From Leptolyngbya sp. Heron Island J (GTDB lineage Bacteria > Cyanobacteriota > Cyanobacteriia > Phormidesmidales > Phormidesmidaceae): a DNA stretch of 64,000 bases. Location: NCBI RefSeq assembly GCF_000482245.1, contig NZ_AWNH01000103.1, forward strand, positions 85,000 to 148,999, written 5' to 3'. Of the stretch, positions 18,116 to 27,915 are shown one piece after another; position 1 is the first letter of the stretch; each line of letters starts with the position of its first letter. Made by a program: the position numbers and the translations under genes. Below the pieces are notes generated by a model. The model was not told the origin of the DNA. It was given only the letters and a program-made list of their open reading frames with translations, and did no database searches.

Positions 18116-18514
18116 AGATAAAGTACATAGTTACTAACGTCCCATACAGTAGCACCCGTACTTGTAGATCGTAAAATTGAGGCTAGCGTCCCCTGCCGCT
18201 ATCTGCTCAAGACTATCCGCGCGAGCATTTCAGCAAAATCGCGTTCATTTAGGCACAGCGACCGGGTACTTTCATAGAGATATGAATAAGTGTTGATAAT
18301 AGACAGGGCTTTTAGGAATACAGCTGACTATAGGAGCACAGCCAACCGCCATCGTTTGACCCAAACCACAGGTTCATCCAGAATTTAAGGTTCTCCTATT
18401 AAAAAAACTCAGGGTTTAAACTTGGATGTGGTTTATGTTTTGATAGGAGCTGGCCTTTTCGCCCATGTATCACTATCCACTGCAGCGATTAACTTCATCA
18501 GAGTCTTATAGGGA
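18116..18514. other. Intergenic region with promoter of the DUF3038 operon
   Basis: No recognised gene. A 17-codon ORF (ATG 18465, MYHYPLQRLTSSESYRE) ends in a TGA overlapping the DUF3038 start (ATGA at 18515). It could be a coupled leader peptide, but there is no further support. The region must carry the divergent promoters for rmuC and the DUF3038 operon. Confidence 0.4.
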
Positions 18515-19123
18515 ATGACCGTTAAAAGCCCACCAGAGAAACCTGTCAGAGCGCCAATATTGGACAAGCTGCCAAGCTACGGCATCCAAAGCGATGAGTG
18601 CCCCCGCCGGGCCAAAACGCAGCTAGACTTTATTATGCTTGCCATTGAAGCCCTTGAACTGAATGCATCTCAGGTGATGTTGACTGCTATCAAGGAATTG
18701 GGAGTGCAGGATGTGCTCAAAAGTCGAGTGTATCTCTGGCGGTTGCGTAGCACCAATCCGCTCAGAAAGTTTAACCAGCGGCAGCCGCTCACATTAGAAG
18801 AGGCTAAGGCATTGGTCCTGGTTGTATGTTATCTGTGCCGTAAATTAACGGTGCTGATTCGTCAGCTGTTCTTGGGATATCAACAACTGCAGGATCAGCA
18901 ACTTACTCTCGATCACCATTTTCGCTTGGCCAAATATCTGAAGCGATTTCGGGCTCACTTTCGGGCTCGTATGAATCCTAAGCGAGCGATGGTGTTAACC
19001 TACAGCACGGATGAAAAACTGGATGAATTAGCCCTCTCATTATTAACTCAGCTATTGCTATGCACTGGCACTCGGGGAGAAGAGCGGCTCTGGGCTAGCC
19101 TCTTTGATGGGGAGATATCATGA
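18515..19123 (+). CDS. DUF3038-family protein
   Basis: Cyanobacterium-specific conserved protein of unknown function, 202 residues, probably cytoplasmic and helical. The family hallmark is the CPRRAKTQLDFIMLAIEALELNASQVML stretch (residues about 29-56, abbreviated here to its ends CPRR and QVML). The latter half contains LTLEEAKALVLVVCYLCRKL. Its stop overlaps the start of the DUF4335 gene (ATGA at 19120), an arrangement that recurs in cyanobacteria and implies a joint function. An OmpA-like gene follows, so the pair may act near the envelope. Confidence 0.82.
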   Translation: MTVKSPPEKPVRAPILDKLPSYGIQSDECPRRAKTQLDFIMLAIEALELNASQVMLTAIKELGVQDVLKSRVYLWRLRSTNPLRKFNQRQPLTLEEAKALVLVVCYLCRKLTVLIRQLFLGYQQLQDQQLTLDHHFRLAKYLKRFRAHFRARMNPKRAMVLTYSTDEKLDELALSLLTQLLLCTGTRGEERLWASLFDGEIS

Positions 19124-20631
19124 CGATTCAACGACAGTATGTGCTGCCAAACTGCAGCTTAATGTTAGAAGGGCTGAGTGCAGACACCTCCAACGTGCTC
19201 TCGATTCTAGCCAATGCTGAATTTAAATTCGTTGGTATTGATCAATCTCTGTCCGGTGGCATGGAGTTTTTTAATGCCCTGGTTGGAGCTGTGAGCGCTT
19301 ACTGCCAACGGCTGATCAGTGGTCTAGACCATCCAGAGCATGTAGCCTCTCAGTCATCACTGGTAGCGGTTGAACCCGACGAAGGCCAGTACCACCGTCT
19401 AATTGTTAAGCCTGGCATTTTAAACGCGCCGTCTGGTGAGAGTGCAGACGATACTGCCCTGCAAACTATCAAGCTTTCTACAGTGCAGCTGTTTGACATG
19501 GCTGAAGCCATCGATCAGTTCTATGCTGATGCTCAAACGCTACCTGATGTTTCGATAAATCTGGCACCGCTGCCCCGTAAGTATGTCAGACCGGAAGAAC
19601 CCCTGACCCAAAGAGCACTCTCCCCATTGCTGGGATTGGGTACCTTAGCTGCTGCCGCTCTAGGACTGTTCTTCTTGCCGGTGCCAGAACTGGCTGAACC
19701 GGAGGGGCTAGACCCCCAGGTTACCTTGGAGGAGCCCACAGGGGATGTGCCTATCACCGCCCCCCCTGGCGATGATGCCACTGCGCCTGAGACCGCTGAC
19801 TCCGTACCTGACGACAGCGAAATCGAACCAGAGGCTGAGGCGACCACGATCACTGATGCCGCTCAGCTCGTAGCTCTGCAACAGCAGGTACAGCAGCAAA
19901 TTAGCGATGCTTTGCCAAGCGATACTGCCTTTGAGCAATCCTTACGCTATCAAGTTGCCGTAGCTGAAAATGGCGATATCGTTGGCTATAATCCTTCAGA
20001 CGACGCTGCTCTAGAAAATATCGATAACACTCCCCTACCGGCGCTTACCTATATTCCTGTTGATGAAACGGTGGCAGGAGCCGTCGCTCAGTTTGATGTC
20101 ACATTTCTGCCAGATGGCACAGTGGAGGTAGTGGCTGACCAAATCGTCACCCCCGAACCTTTGGCTCCGGAGTCTGAGGCACTACCCGATACATCTGGCG
20201 ATGACGATGGTGCTGAAGAACAATCATCGACACAATCACTCAGCATTACAGCAGATAGCAGCGCTGAACCGGATAACTCTGAAGTTACTGCGGTCAGTAC
20301 GTCCGGTGGGCAACTGTCTAACACAATTGCTACGCCTATTCGCGATCGCGATCGCATACTTGCACTCAACCAGCAGCTCAGACGCACCATTATCGAGAAT
20401 CGCGATCCTGATCGGACTGGACCTGAAATCCGCTACCGCATCCGTCTGGACGAGGAGGGCAATGTCACGGGCTATGAGGCCACTAGTCCTGAAGCAGAGC
20501 GAGATGTAAATGCTTTCAATATCCCTGAGCTGGTTACTGCTATCCCCGACGAGAGTCCTCAGCTTGATTTTCTAGTTGTGATTAACGATGACAATGTAGT
20601 AGAAGTCAACCCGTGGGACGGCTGGCCTTAG
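19120..20631 (+). CDS. DUF4335-family membrane-anchored protein with duplicated C-terminal domain
   Basis: Cyanobacterial DUF4335 protein. The N-terminal conserved domain (about 1-165) begins with QRQYVLPNCSLMLEGLS and contains FVGIDQSLSGGMEFF. One transmembrane helix follows (LLGLGTLAAAALGLFFLP, about 170-188). A long acidic linker rich in Glu, Pro and Asp comes next, then two homologous modules. Module 1 (about 248-345) starts LVALQQQVQQQIS and contains RYQVAVAENGDIVGY; module 2 (about 412-500) starts ILALNQQLRRTI and contains RYRIRLDEEGNVTGY. The duplication is clear by eye. The gene is coupled to the DUF3038 gene and 28 bp upstream of an OmpA-like gene. Function unknown. Confidence 0.83.
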   Translation: MTIQRQYVLPNCSLMLEGLSADTSNVLSILANAEFKFVGIDQSLSGGMEFFNALVGAVSAYCQRLISGLDHPEHVASQSSLVAVEPDEGQYHRLIVKPGILNAPSGESADDTALQTIKLSTVQLFDMAEAIDQFYADAQTLPDVSINLAPLPRKYVRPEEPLTQRALSPLLGLGTLAAAALGLFFLPVPELAEPEGLDPQVTLEEPTGDVPITAPPGDDATAPETADSVPDDSEIEPEAEATTITDAAQLVALQQQVQQQISDALPSDTAFEQSLRYQVAVAENGDIVGYNPSDDAALENIDNTPLPALTYIPVDETVAGAVAQFDVTFLPDGTVEVVADQIVTPEPLAPESEALPDTSGDDDGAEEQSSTQSLSITADSSAEPDNSEVTAVSTSGGQLSNTIATPIRDRDRILALNQQLRRTIIENRDPDRTGPEIRYRIRLDEEGNVTGYEATSPEAERDVNAFNIPELVTAIPDESPQLDFLVVINDDNVVEVNPWDGWP

Positions 20632-20659
20632 TATTAGTCAAAGCTAGAGGAGCATTGCC

Positions 20660-21658
20660 ATGTCTGATGAGCAATACCCCAACCTCCCTACGCCTCACCC
20701 AATTTCCGAGATATCTCCCACCCTTGAGGCTGTTCCGCCCGCTCCCCCTCGACGTTGGCTCACCTATGGAGCCCATGTTTTATTAGGTGTGGCTGTCTTA
20801 CTAGCGGGGATGCCCCTGGCCTGGCTACTTGGTATTGGTATGGCCAGCTTGATGCCTGCCCCCGGCAAACAGATGCCTTTGCAGGAGGTGGCGCTACGGC
20901 GAACCAATCGAGTGATTACAGAAATCTATCGTTTACCCAGCCGTTGGCGACCGGCACCTCCCCCCGAAACACGCATCGAGCCCATTCCCATTCCCACCCA
21001 ACCCATTGCGCCACTCACGACGCCCCCAGCGGCCTTAAATGACCGTGAGCATCAGCTGGCTACCGAGGAACTGGCGGCGCTGCAACAGGAATTTGAAACC
21101 ATCCAGAAGCGACTATTTGACCTGGAAAGTAAGCTTGGGCAGGCTCAATCGACCGCAGAAGTCGAGAGTCGGCTGGTTGAGCTAGAGCGTCGACTCAACC
21201 CTGAATCTGTTGCCCCTCGGTCTGATCTAGAGCCAACGGAGCAGGCAAACACTGATCTACAAACGGATGTGTCCGCCCAGCCCACCACCCGACATCCGCT
21301 TCTGGAAACGACCGAACTCAAGATTACCCTGCCCAGTGATGCCCTATTTGCCCCTGGTGAAGCTCGCCTCCTGACGACTGCGCCAGAACTGTTGAGCAGT
21401 ATCTTTGAAGATCTGGCCCAATATCCCAACGCCACCATCCTGATTGGTAGCCATACCGATGACCATCTGGAGCCCTACCAAAGCCTCAACCTAGCCTTTC
21501 AACAAGCCAGTGCTTTAAGGGCCTATTTGGCTGGCAATTTACCAGAGCATCGCTGGATTACCATCGGCTATGGTCAAAACCGTCCCATTACCGATAACAG
21601 CACATCTCAATTTCGTCAGCGCAATCGCCGGATTGAAATTGCTATTGATCGCCGTTAA
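20660..21658 (+). CDS. OmpA-family peptidoglycan-binding protein
   Basis: Envelope protein with one N-terminal transmembrane helix (about 34-62, LLGVAVLLAGMPLAWLLG), a Pro-rich periplasmic stretch, a short coiled coil (about 130-180, LQQEFETIQKRLFDLESKL) and a C-terminal OmpA-like domain (about 215-332). The OmpA domain shows FAPGEARLLT, ATILIGSHTDD, QASALRAYL, ITIGYGQNRP and RNRRIEIAI, the Asp and Arg regions that bind diaminopimelate in peptidoglycan. An RBS (AGAGGAG) precedes the ATG. It probably links the inner membrane to the wall and acts with the two upstream DUF genes in one operon. Confidence 0.87.
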   Translation: MSDEQYPNLPTPHPISEISPTLEAVPPAPPRRWLTYGAHVLLGVAVLLAGMPLAWLLGIGMASLMPAPGKQMPLQEVALRRTNRVITEIYRLPSRWRPAPPPETRIEPIPIPTQPIAPLTTPPAALNDREHQLATEELAALQQEFETIQKRLFDLESKLGQAQSTAEVESRLVELERRLNPESVAPRSDLEPTEQANTDLQTDVSAQPTTRHPLLETTELKITLPSDALFAPGEARLLTTAPELLSSIFEDLAQYPNATILIGSHTDDHLEPYQSLNLAFQQASALRAYLAGNLPEHRWITIGYGQNRPITDNSTSQFRQRNRRIEIAIDRR

Positions 21659-21703
21659 CGGCATGCTGATAATCAACTCACCTATTCCGCGTCCTTGCTT
21701 GTG

Positions 21704-22699
21704 ATGAAAGTTGTCTACTTTGGCACCCCGCAGTTTGCGGTACCTAGCCTTGTCCGTTTGCTTAAAGCGCCTGACTTTGAAGTTATTGCTGTCGTCACTC
21801 AACCAGATAAACGACGGGGGCGAGGCAGTAAAGTGACGCCGTCTCCAGTCAAGACCGTGGCTACTGAAGCGGGTATTCCGGTGTTGCAACCCCAAAAAAT
21901 TAAAAAAGACACTGATACCCTTGAATTTCTAAGTAAATCACAAGCGGATGCCTTTGTTGTTGTTGCCTACGGTCAAATTCTCTCGCAGGAAATTTTAGAT
22001 ATGCCGCGGCTGGGGTCGATTAACGGCCATGGCTCAATTTTGCCTACCTATCGTGGGGCCGCCCCTATTCAATGGAGTCTTTACCATGGTGAAACCGAAA
22101 CGGGGGTAACGACCATGCTCATGGATGCTGGTATGGATACTGGCCCCATGCTGCTTGAAGAAACGATTCCCATTGGCCTATTGGATAATGCTTGGACCAT
22201 TGCTGATACATTGTCCAAATTAACCGCTGAACTGCTGCTGAGCACACTGCATAAGCTCGATGGTCAAGCCATTCGCCCTATTCCCCAAACTGAGGGGTAT
22301 GCGACCTATGCACCGCTAATTCAAAAAAATGACTACATGATTGACTGGCAACGTCCAGCCTTAGATATTCACAATCAGATTCGGGGGTTTTATCCCAACT
22401 GTGTGACCCAGCTGCGCCAGCAGCCCCTCAAAATCAGTGCCACCGTGCCGTTATTTGACAGTGTTTGGCCTCACCTGCCCCAGGATTATCAGCCCCTCCA
22501 GCAGGCCTATAGCCAACTAGAGCCCGCTAGCCCTGGCAAAATAGCGGCTATTTGGAAGAACCATGGGCCTGTGGTAGCTACAGGTGCTGGGTATTTACTG
22601 TTGTATCAGCTACAGCCAGCGGGTAAGAAATCTCAGTCTGGCTGGGCCTTTGCCAACGGCAGTCGGTTAGAACCGGGAGAATCTTTAGGCCCCTCATAA
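21704..22699 (+). CDS. fmt: Methionyl-tRNA formyltransferase
   Basis: Transfers a formyl group from 10-formyl-tetrahydrofolate to Met-tRNA(fMet) for translation initiation. The N-terminal catalytic domain starts MKVVYFGTPQFAVPSL and contains the folate/catalytic loop SILPTYRGAAPIQWSL, with N/H/D catalytic features in INGHGSILP and AGMDTGPML. The C-terminal beta-barrel domain (about 205-310) binds tRNA. I use the ATG at 21704 rather than the TTG three codons upstream, because MKVVYFGTP is the canonical start. Length of 331 is normal. It converges on the sigma factor gene with a shared hairpin terminator. Confidence 0.96.
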   Translation: MKVVYFGTPQFAVPSLVRLLKAPDFEVIAVVTQPDKRRGRGSKVTPSPVKTVATEAGIPVLQPQKIKKDTDTLEFLSKSQADAFVVVAYGQILSQEILDMPRLGSINGHGSILPTYRGAAPIQWSLYHGETETGVTTMLMDAGMDTGPMLLEETIPIGLLDNAWTIADTLSKLTAELLLSTLHKLDGQAIRPIPQTEGYATYAPLIQKNDYMIDWQRPALDIHNQIRGFYPNCVTQLRQQPLKISATVPLFDSVWPHLPQDYQPLQQAYSQLEPASPGKIAAIWKNHGPVVATGAGYLLLYQLQPAGKKSQSGWAFANGSRLEPGESLGPS

Positions 22700-22716
22700 A
22701 GGTATTTTACAGCTGC

Positions 22717-22754
22717 AAAAACAGACCCCCAGCCTCGGCTAGGAGTCTGTTTAG
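22717..22754 (-). terminator. Intrinsic terminator between fmt and the sigma factor gene
   Basis: On the minus strand AACAGAC (22751-22745) pairs with GTCTGTT (22726-22720), with an inner AGCC/GGCT pairing, followed by a run of T. This is a good rho-independent terminator for the sigma factor gene, 27 bp after its stop. The plus strand (fmt) can use the same stem with a poorer T-run. Confidence 0.75.
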
Positions 22755-22780
22755 ATGTCCAGGAAAAAACTAAAGTCGCT

Positions 22781-23767
22781 TTAGCCAGCTGCCAAATAGC
22801 CTTGGAATGTAGCCTTACGGCGACGGAGATGCTTCAGGGCTTGCTGCTCTAGTTGACGAACACGCTCACGACTGATGCCCATGCGCTGTCCTACCTTAGC
22901 CAGGGATAGCTGAGTACCATCAATCAAACCAAAGCGTAGATTGATGACTTCCTTTTGCTGAGGAGTCAGCTCGGTCAGCATATTGCGAATGTCCTGCCGC
23001 AGTGACTGTTGAACGGTATAGTCCTCAGGGGATACGGTTTCATCCTCTAGCAGTTCCTGTAGCTCTGTGTCCTGGTTGTCGCCAATGCGGACATCCAGAG
23101 AAATGGGCTGGCGGGACATGGTTAAATATTCCCTGACCTGCTCGGGGGATAGATCAAGCTCCTGGCCAATTTCACCAACCGATGGGCTACGACCTAGCTT
23201 TTGGGCTAGCACCCGCTGCTCACGCTTGATCTTATTGAGCTTCTCAGTAATGTGAATCGGCAACCGAATGGTGCGTGACTGCTGAGCAATGGCACGGGTA
23301 ATTGCCTGCCGAATCCACCAGTAGGCGTAGGTGGAAAACTTATACCCCTTCATCGGGTCAAATTTTTCAACACCGCGCTCCAGACCCAGCGTGCCCTCTT
23401 GAATCAGATCTAGGAACTCAAGGTTGCGCTTTTGGTATTTCTTGGCTACGGCCACTACCAGTCGCAGGTTTGCCTCAATCATTTTGCGCTTTGCTCGCTG
23501 ACCATGCCTTAGCTGATGTGCTAGTTCGGTCTCGGAAATACCAGCAGCCTGAGCCCATTCTACGCGACTAGCATCATGACCAAGGTCTTCGTCTAACTTC
23601 TCCTTAGTTGCTTGCAAAGCCATTAAGCATTGCACCTGTTTACCCAGCACGATTTCTTCTTCATGGGTAAGCAAAGGTACGCGTCCAATCTCCTGGAGAT
23701 AGGTACGGACTGTATCAGTGCTGTAGGCAACTTGGGGAGTTCGTTTTGGGGCTTTCAGCTTTGACAT
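22781..23767 (-). CDS. Group 2 RNA polymerase sigma factor (RpoD/SigA-like)
   Basis: Primary-like but non-essential sigma factor that redirects RNA polymerase in stress or nutrient change. Region 1.2 is [20 protein letters not shown]. Region 2 contains [21 protein letters not shown] and [21 protein letters not shown]. Region 3 contains [17 protein letters not shown], and region 4 ends with [20 protein letters not shown]. The 328-residue length and short N terminus lacking region 1.1 fit cyanobacterial group 2 (SigB-SigE) rather than SigA; I do not assign which. GGAGGT precedes the ATG. A 1.2-kb gene-free upstream region suggests complex control. Confidence 0.93.
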   Translation of the reverse strand: MSKLKAPKRTPQVAYSTDTVRTYLQEIGRVPLLTHEEEIVLGKQVQCLMALQATKEKLDEDLGHDASRVEWAQAAGISETELAHQLRHGQRAKRKMIEANLRLVVAVAKKYQKRNLEFLDLIQEGTLGLERGVEKFDPMKGYKFSTYAYWWIRQAITRAIAQQSRTIRLPIHITEKLNKIKREQRVLAQKLGRSPSVGEIGQELDLSPEQVREYLTMSRQPISLDVRIGDNQDTELQELLEDETVSPEDYTVQQSLRQDIRNMLTELTPQQKEVINLRFGLIDGTQLSLAKVGQRMGISRERVRQLEQQALKHLRRRKATFQGYLAAG

Positions 23768-24976
23768 AGCTTTTAGTGGACCTCCGCTGGAAAAAGTGTG
23801 TCGAGTGCAGGGAGTAGGTTCGACCTTTACCCCTGGCTTGATTTGTTAAATGACGAGCTGTATCTGTAATACGTAGAACACAACAAGATCGGATTTCAAT
23901 TTGGTGAAATCTCCCTAAAATCCGTTTCAAACGTCCAGGTTAAGGTCAAACAAAATACCTGTTGTGTTTACAGAAAAACGAACTCAAGTCGGATTCATTA
24001 TGAGTTTGATTTTACCTTAAGTGACAGTGTTGATGGCACTAGATGAAGTAACTCTCATAAAACACCTCTCCATTGCCCTTACTTTAAATTGCGTAGATGA
24101 GAAATCCACATAAACTAAGATTAGAGCTACCTGAGAGAACAAGGATAAACGACAATCTCTACGTTATCAGTATGACTTAGGTTTTCAGGCATTTAGGTGA
24201 GGTTTCCCTTGGGCAATAACCGAACTATCAAAGTCGATTAATTTTTTTTCTATACTCACTCCACTTACTGTGTAGACGTGTCTTCTCGGGAATTTGGCTA
24301 ACTCCAAAGTTTAGGGATGAACCAGTGGCAATTCTGTAGTGATTAGAACAACTTTTGTCTTATTTCGAGACTAAACCTCACAATCAACATGCGCTATAGA
24401 TGCAATCAATGAAGGCCTATGAATGAAATAGATAATTATAGTTTTTCTAAACAGGACACAACCTTGTTTTAGAGGATTAGCCACCGAGGAATAGTACCAT
24501 AATTTAGTTCATTTGTACTAATGATTGTGTGCAATTCTTACATAGATACTTTTGAGCAGACATGAGGAGTGTTTATAAGTCCCCAACTGTTGCACCTTAC
24601 TGAGAATAAAACGTAATAAAGCGGTCTAGACAAACCAAGGAAGACACGATTGGCGTCATTATAGCTCTAGTTTTAGGTGAAAGTAATCAATACTGTGACA
24701 CCTGGGTTAATCAAGAAGAGTGTCACATTTGTTTATCAGGGTTATTGCTAGTCATTCTTTATTCGTGAATACACTGTATTCGTAACTATATTTACGTCAC
24801 TCCAGGACAAGACTGTAGTTAAATAAGGACATTCCTGTTCTAAGCTCTGTGTTTCCCGCAGTCGGTTGGTCGTCAAGATTACTTGAATTTCCCCAGTATT
24901 CTGAAAAGCTGTGTATCAATGGGCACCTTGAAAGTAGTTGAGTACCCACGACCTATTCAGCTAATCAAGGAATGTT
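23768..24976. other. 1.2-kb gene-free region upstream of the sigma factor
   Basis: AT-rich and without any ORF I can support on either strand. It contains an inverted repeat with 8-nt arms, TGTGACAC (24694-24701) and GTGTCACA (24720-24727), followed by TTTGTTTA. This could be a terminator or operator on the plus strand. The spacing of 18 nt does not match a CRP site. A long 5' leader for the sigma gene or an unannotated small RNA could lie here; I cannot identify one. Confidence 0.5.
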
Positions 24977-25183
24977 ATGGCTCTGAACAAATCTGCCAAC
25001 GATCTATCCCACGGCTCGAGTTCTAATCAAGACCCAGCGTTTTGGCAGCAGCTGGACAAGGACTTTCCCTTTGAAGGTGTTGATGAAGAACAGCTACGGC
25101 AGCAAACAGAGCAGTGGATACAATGTGCAAGTGAAATTTTAGGACTGCCCCCCTCGCGTGCCCAAAAGAAATCAGCCCGTTAG
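24977..25183 (+). CDS. Small hypothetical protein
   Basis: A 68-residue soluble protein, unrecognised. It begins [20 protein letters not shown], then has an acidic/aromatic segment ([20 protein letters not shown]), a helical [14 protein letters not shown] and a basic end (SRAQKKSAR). CAAGGAA before the ATG is a fair RBS. The stop codon overlaps the stop of the convergent AGE-family gene, and the sequence composition looks protein-like. No function inferred. Confidence 0.65.
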   Translation: MALNKSANDLSHGSSSNQDPAFWQQLDKDFPFEGVDEEQLRQQTEQWIQCASEILGLPPSRAQKKSAR

Positions 25184-26391
25184 GCCATGGCCTGGCTATG
25201 TTGCCAACCGAGATACAGGGCTCTGGGCACATGGAAACATCCTTTCCACTTACCGCCTTTTAAGGATAGTAAGACCTCTCCCTGGCGGTTGAGGTAACCA
25301 AACCATTCACCGTGGTCTGGATCATTAAATCGAGACCAGGCATAGTCATGAACGATTTGATACCACTGCCAGCAGTCATCTCTCTGGGTGAGGCGATAGG
25401 CCAATAGCAGGGCTACCAGGGTTTCTAAATGGACCCACCAGAGTTTTTGGCTCCATTCCAACTGCTGAGGGGGATGACCCCTGCGGTCTAAAAAGTAAAA
25501 AATGCCGCCGTATTCCTGGTCCCAGCCGCGTTCAAGAATTTTGAGGGTAGTTTCAACAGCGCGATTAATGAGCGCTGTGTCCTGGCGTCGCTGGCCAATT
25601 TCCATCATGAACCACATTGCTTCAATGCCATGACCCGGATTGAGGAGTCGTCCTTCAAAACAGTCGATAGGAGAGCCGTCTGGGGCAATGTGTTCATAGA
25701 CTAAACCGCTTTCGGTATCTAAAAACTCTTCCATGACAGCGTGAACGGTTTGATCGAGGACTGATTCAAGGTGGTCTGGTGTCAGTAGCCAGTCCATTTC
25801 TAGGGTGAGGTTTGCTAAAATCATTGGCACTGCTAAGGACCTCATGGGGCGAGTGCCCGGATAGACCTTGTTGTATTGACCTTTGGGATTATCCTGGCGA
25901 CGTAGGACATTGTTGTAGGCCTGCAGTGCAATTTCTTTAGCGTTGCGAACTGACAAGTCAGCCCTGGCGCTATTGCGACTGGCCTGAGCATACTGACTAA
26001 AGGCCATGGCGGCAAAACAATCGGAAAAAATGTTGTAGGGTTGCACCAGGGGACGACCCTGACGGTCCAGGGAAAAGTACCAGTTCCCTGTTTCATCACG
26101 CCCGTGGTTAGCTAAGAAATCTGCGCCGTGGCGAGCGACCTCCAGCCAGTCAGAGCATTGTTCTAGACGGTTATACAACATAGAAAATGTCCAGACCTGC
26201 CGGTTCTGTAGCCAGATAAATTTATCGGTATCGTAAACTTTCCCCTGGACGTCTAGACAAGTAAAGTAGCCCCCGTAGTCAGGATCTAAAGAATGGCATT
26301 GCCAGAATGGCAAAACAGTCTCCAGTAGGGTGGATTTATAGAGCTGTGCCAGGGCGCTAAAATCCTTGTGGGACAGACGTTCAATCAACAT
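25180..26391 (-). CDS. N-acylglucosamine 2-epimerase (AGE) family sugar epimerase/isomerase
   Basis: An (alpha/alpha)6-barrel enzyme of the AGE/cellobiose 2-epimerase superfamily, which interconverts sugars at C2 (GlcNAc/ManNAc, glucose/mannose). Length 403 is typical. Family features: [48 protein letters not shown] (catalytic His region), [15 protein letters not shown] (second His) and [11 protein letters not shown] (third His and Arg). The conserved Trp/His/Arg set appears complete, so the protein is probably active; the exact sugar is not predictable from sequence. It is transcribed alone and converges on the 68-residue gene. Confidence 0.9.
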   Translation of the reverse strand: MLIERLSHKDFSALAQLYKSTLLETVLPFWQCHSLDPDYGGYFTCLDVQGKVYDTDKFIWLQNRQVWTFSMLYNRLEQCSDWLEVARHGADFLANHGRDETGNWYFSLDRQGRPLVQPYNIFSDCFAAMAFSQYAQASRNSARADLSVRNAKEIALQAYNNVLRRQDNPKGQYNKVYPGTRPMRSLAVPMILANLTLEMDWLLTPDHLESVLDQTVHAVMEEFLDTESGLVYEHIAPDGSPIDCFEGRLLNPGHGIEAMWFMMEIGQRRQDTALINRAVETTLKILERGWDQEYGGIFYFLDRRGHPPQQLEWSQKLWWVHLETLVALLLAYRLTQRDDCWQWYQIVHDYAWSRFNDPDHGEWFGYLNRQGEVLLSLKGGKWKGCFHVPRALYLGWQHSQAMA

Positions 26392-27009
26392 CAGGATACG
26401 TGTCGGCTAATACGGCTATTTAGGTGATAACACTATCTCATGCTTGTAGAGGTGCTACGGAACCCGAGTCAGGAGAGGGCTGTGATTTTTTGGGGACAAC
26501 CTGTTGAGGTCGGTCGATCGGTGGGGTTGATGCGATCGCATATCAATACAATTTGTTGAGTTCATAAGTGCCACGGGCAGTCTATAAAGACCAGCCAAAG
26601 ACTATCCAACAAGCACTGCCCAAATTACCGATGAACGCCTATGCTGGTCTCTGAAGACATGATGGAACTGAAATATCAAGAGATTTTGGAATACCAGGAG
26701 GTCGTCACTAATGCTGCCATTAACCGGATGACCATTGATACTGTTAGGAACCAGGCGACTAACATAGAACTGGCAATCATCACCAGTCTGCTGCTGGGAT
26801 GTTGCACCAGGGTATTTATACTTAGTCAAAATCACAAGCACCCACGTTAGTGATGGGCTGGTATATTCACGATTGGTTGTTAGTTGTGGATATCGATACT
26901 TATACCTATCTAAGATTTGCTGTCTTAGGGGTGCCTCTGAAGGGTGGTTTGAATAGTTAGGCTGAGTCGCGTCAAGATTCACATAATTAAAGTAAGGAAA
27001 TCGCAGTGT
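26392..27009. other. Gene-free region (618 bp) before the M23 peptidase
   Basis: Open frames exist on both strands (26602-26982 minus, 26641-26850 plus), but neither has an RBS or a recognisable domain, so I call none. One HIP1-like GCGATCGCA lies at about 26533. The stretch must hold the divergent promoters for the AGE gene and the peptidase gene. Confidence 0.45.
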
Positions 27010-27879
27010 ATGGTCATTCGACGTCGAGAGGTTTTAGCAGGGCTATTGGCGACTGGTGGCATCGTGATATGGGGGGGGATGAGTCAAACAGCCCATGCCT
27101 ACGACGTGACGATTACACCCACATCTCCTCAGCTGGGGGATACCATTTCTGTGATTGTGCAGGCGAGTCGTGGGAATAGCGTGCCGCCAACGGTTACGGC
27201 GAATGGCAAAGAGTATCCCAGTTTTCCCTTAGCCAATAATCGTTTTCGCGCCTTTGTGCCCACGAGCCCCCTTGATCCACCAGGACGCCTGGTGATTCAG
27301 GTCAGTGGTCAGGAAGAAACCCGTAATCTGGCAGTTGGGGTACGAGATCGCAGTTTCCGCACCCAATGGATCACCCTGCGAGGGAGTGGCAGTCTGGGGA
27401 CAGACCATGAATTTGATCGCGTCGATGCATTTAAGCAACTAGTCAGTCCGGACCGCCACTGGAACGGCCCCTTGTTACGTCCAAGTCAGGGACGAGTGAG
27501 TTCTGAATATGGGGTACAGCGTTATTACAATGGTGAATTTGCCGAAGGTTATTACCATCGCGGCGTAGACTATGCGGCGGCTACCGGGTCCCCTGTGGTC
27601 GCGCCTGCGGCCGGCTACATTCGGCTTGTGGGACGTGTGAGCGAGGGCTTTGAACTCCATGGTAATACCGTTGGTATTGACCACGGCCAGGGGCTGTTGA
27701 GTATTATGATTCACCTCAGTCGTATTGACGTTAGTGAAGGTGATTTTGTCCAGGCGGGGCAACGTATCGGGGCGATTGGCTCCACCGGGGCATCTACAGG
27801 CCCCCATCTCCACTGGGGACTGTATATGAATGAGGTCGCTGTTGATCCGGTGCCCTGGCGCTTTGACGGCTTTGAGTAG
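27010..27879 (+). CDS. Exported M23 (LytM) peptidase, probable Tat substrate
   Basis: Zinc metallopeptidase that cleaves peptidoglycan cross-bridges, or a degenerate activator of amidases. The N terminus VIRRREVLAGLLATGG...AHA is a signal peptide with an Arg pair compatible with Tat export. A beta domain (about 33-110) precedes the M23 domain (about 165-285). Zinc ligands are visible in HRGVDYAA (His and Asp) and PHLHWGLYM (HxH), so the active site looks complete. It is a single gene with no operon partner. It could act in cell division or septum remodelling. Confidence 0.9.
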   Translation: MVIRRREVLAGLLATGGIVIWGGMSQTAHAYDVTITPTSPQLGDTISVIVQASRGNSVPPTVTANGKEYPSFPLANNRFRAFVPTSPLDPPGRLVIQVSGQEETRNLAVGVRDRSFRTQWITLRGSGSLGTDHEFDRVDAFKQLVSPDRHWNGPLLRPSQGRVSSEYGVQRYYNGEFAEGYYHRGVDYAAATGSPVVAPAAGYIRLVGRVSEGFELHGNTVGIDHGQGLLSIMIHLSRIDVSEGDFVQAGQRIGAIGSTGASTGPHLHWGLYMNEVAVDPVPWRFDGFE

Positions 27880-27915
27880 TCACGGCGCAGTGTATGGTTC
27901 GTTGGCGTGCTCGGG

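Noticed and set aside
24694..24727. TGTGA...TCACA dyad as a CRP site
   Set aside because: The arms are 18 nt apart; CRP sites need a 6-nt spacer. Kept only as a plain dyad.
26602..26982. ORF of 126 codons before the M23 peptidase gene
   Set aside because: Sequence lacks domain features or a start signal and overlaps another open frame on the other strand.
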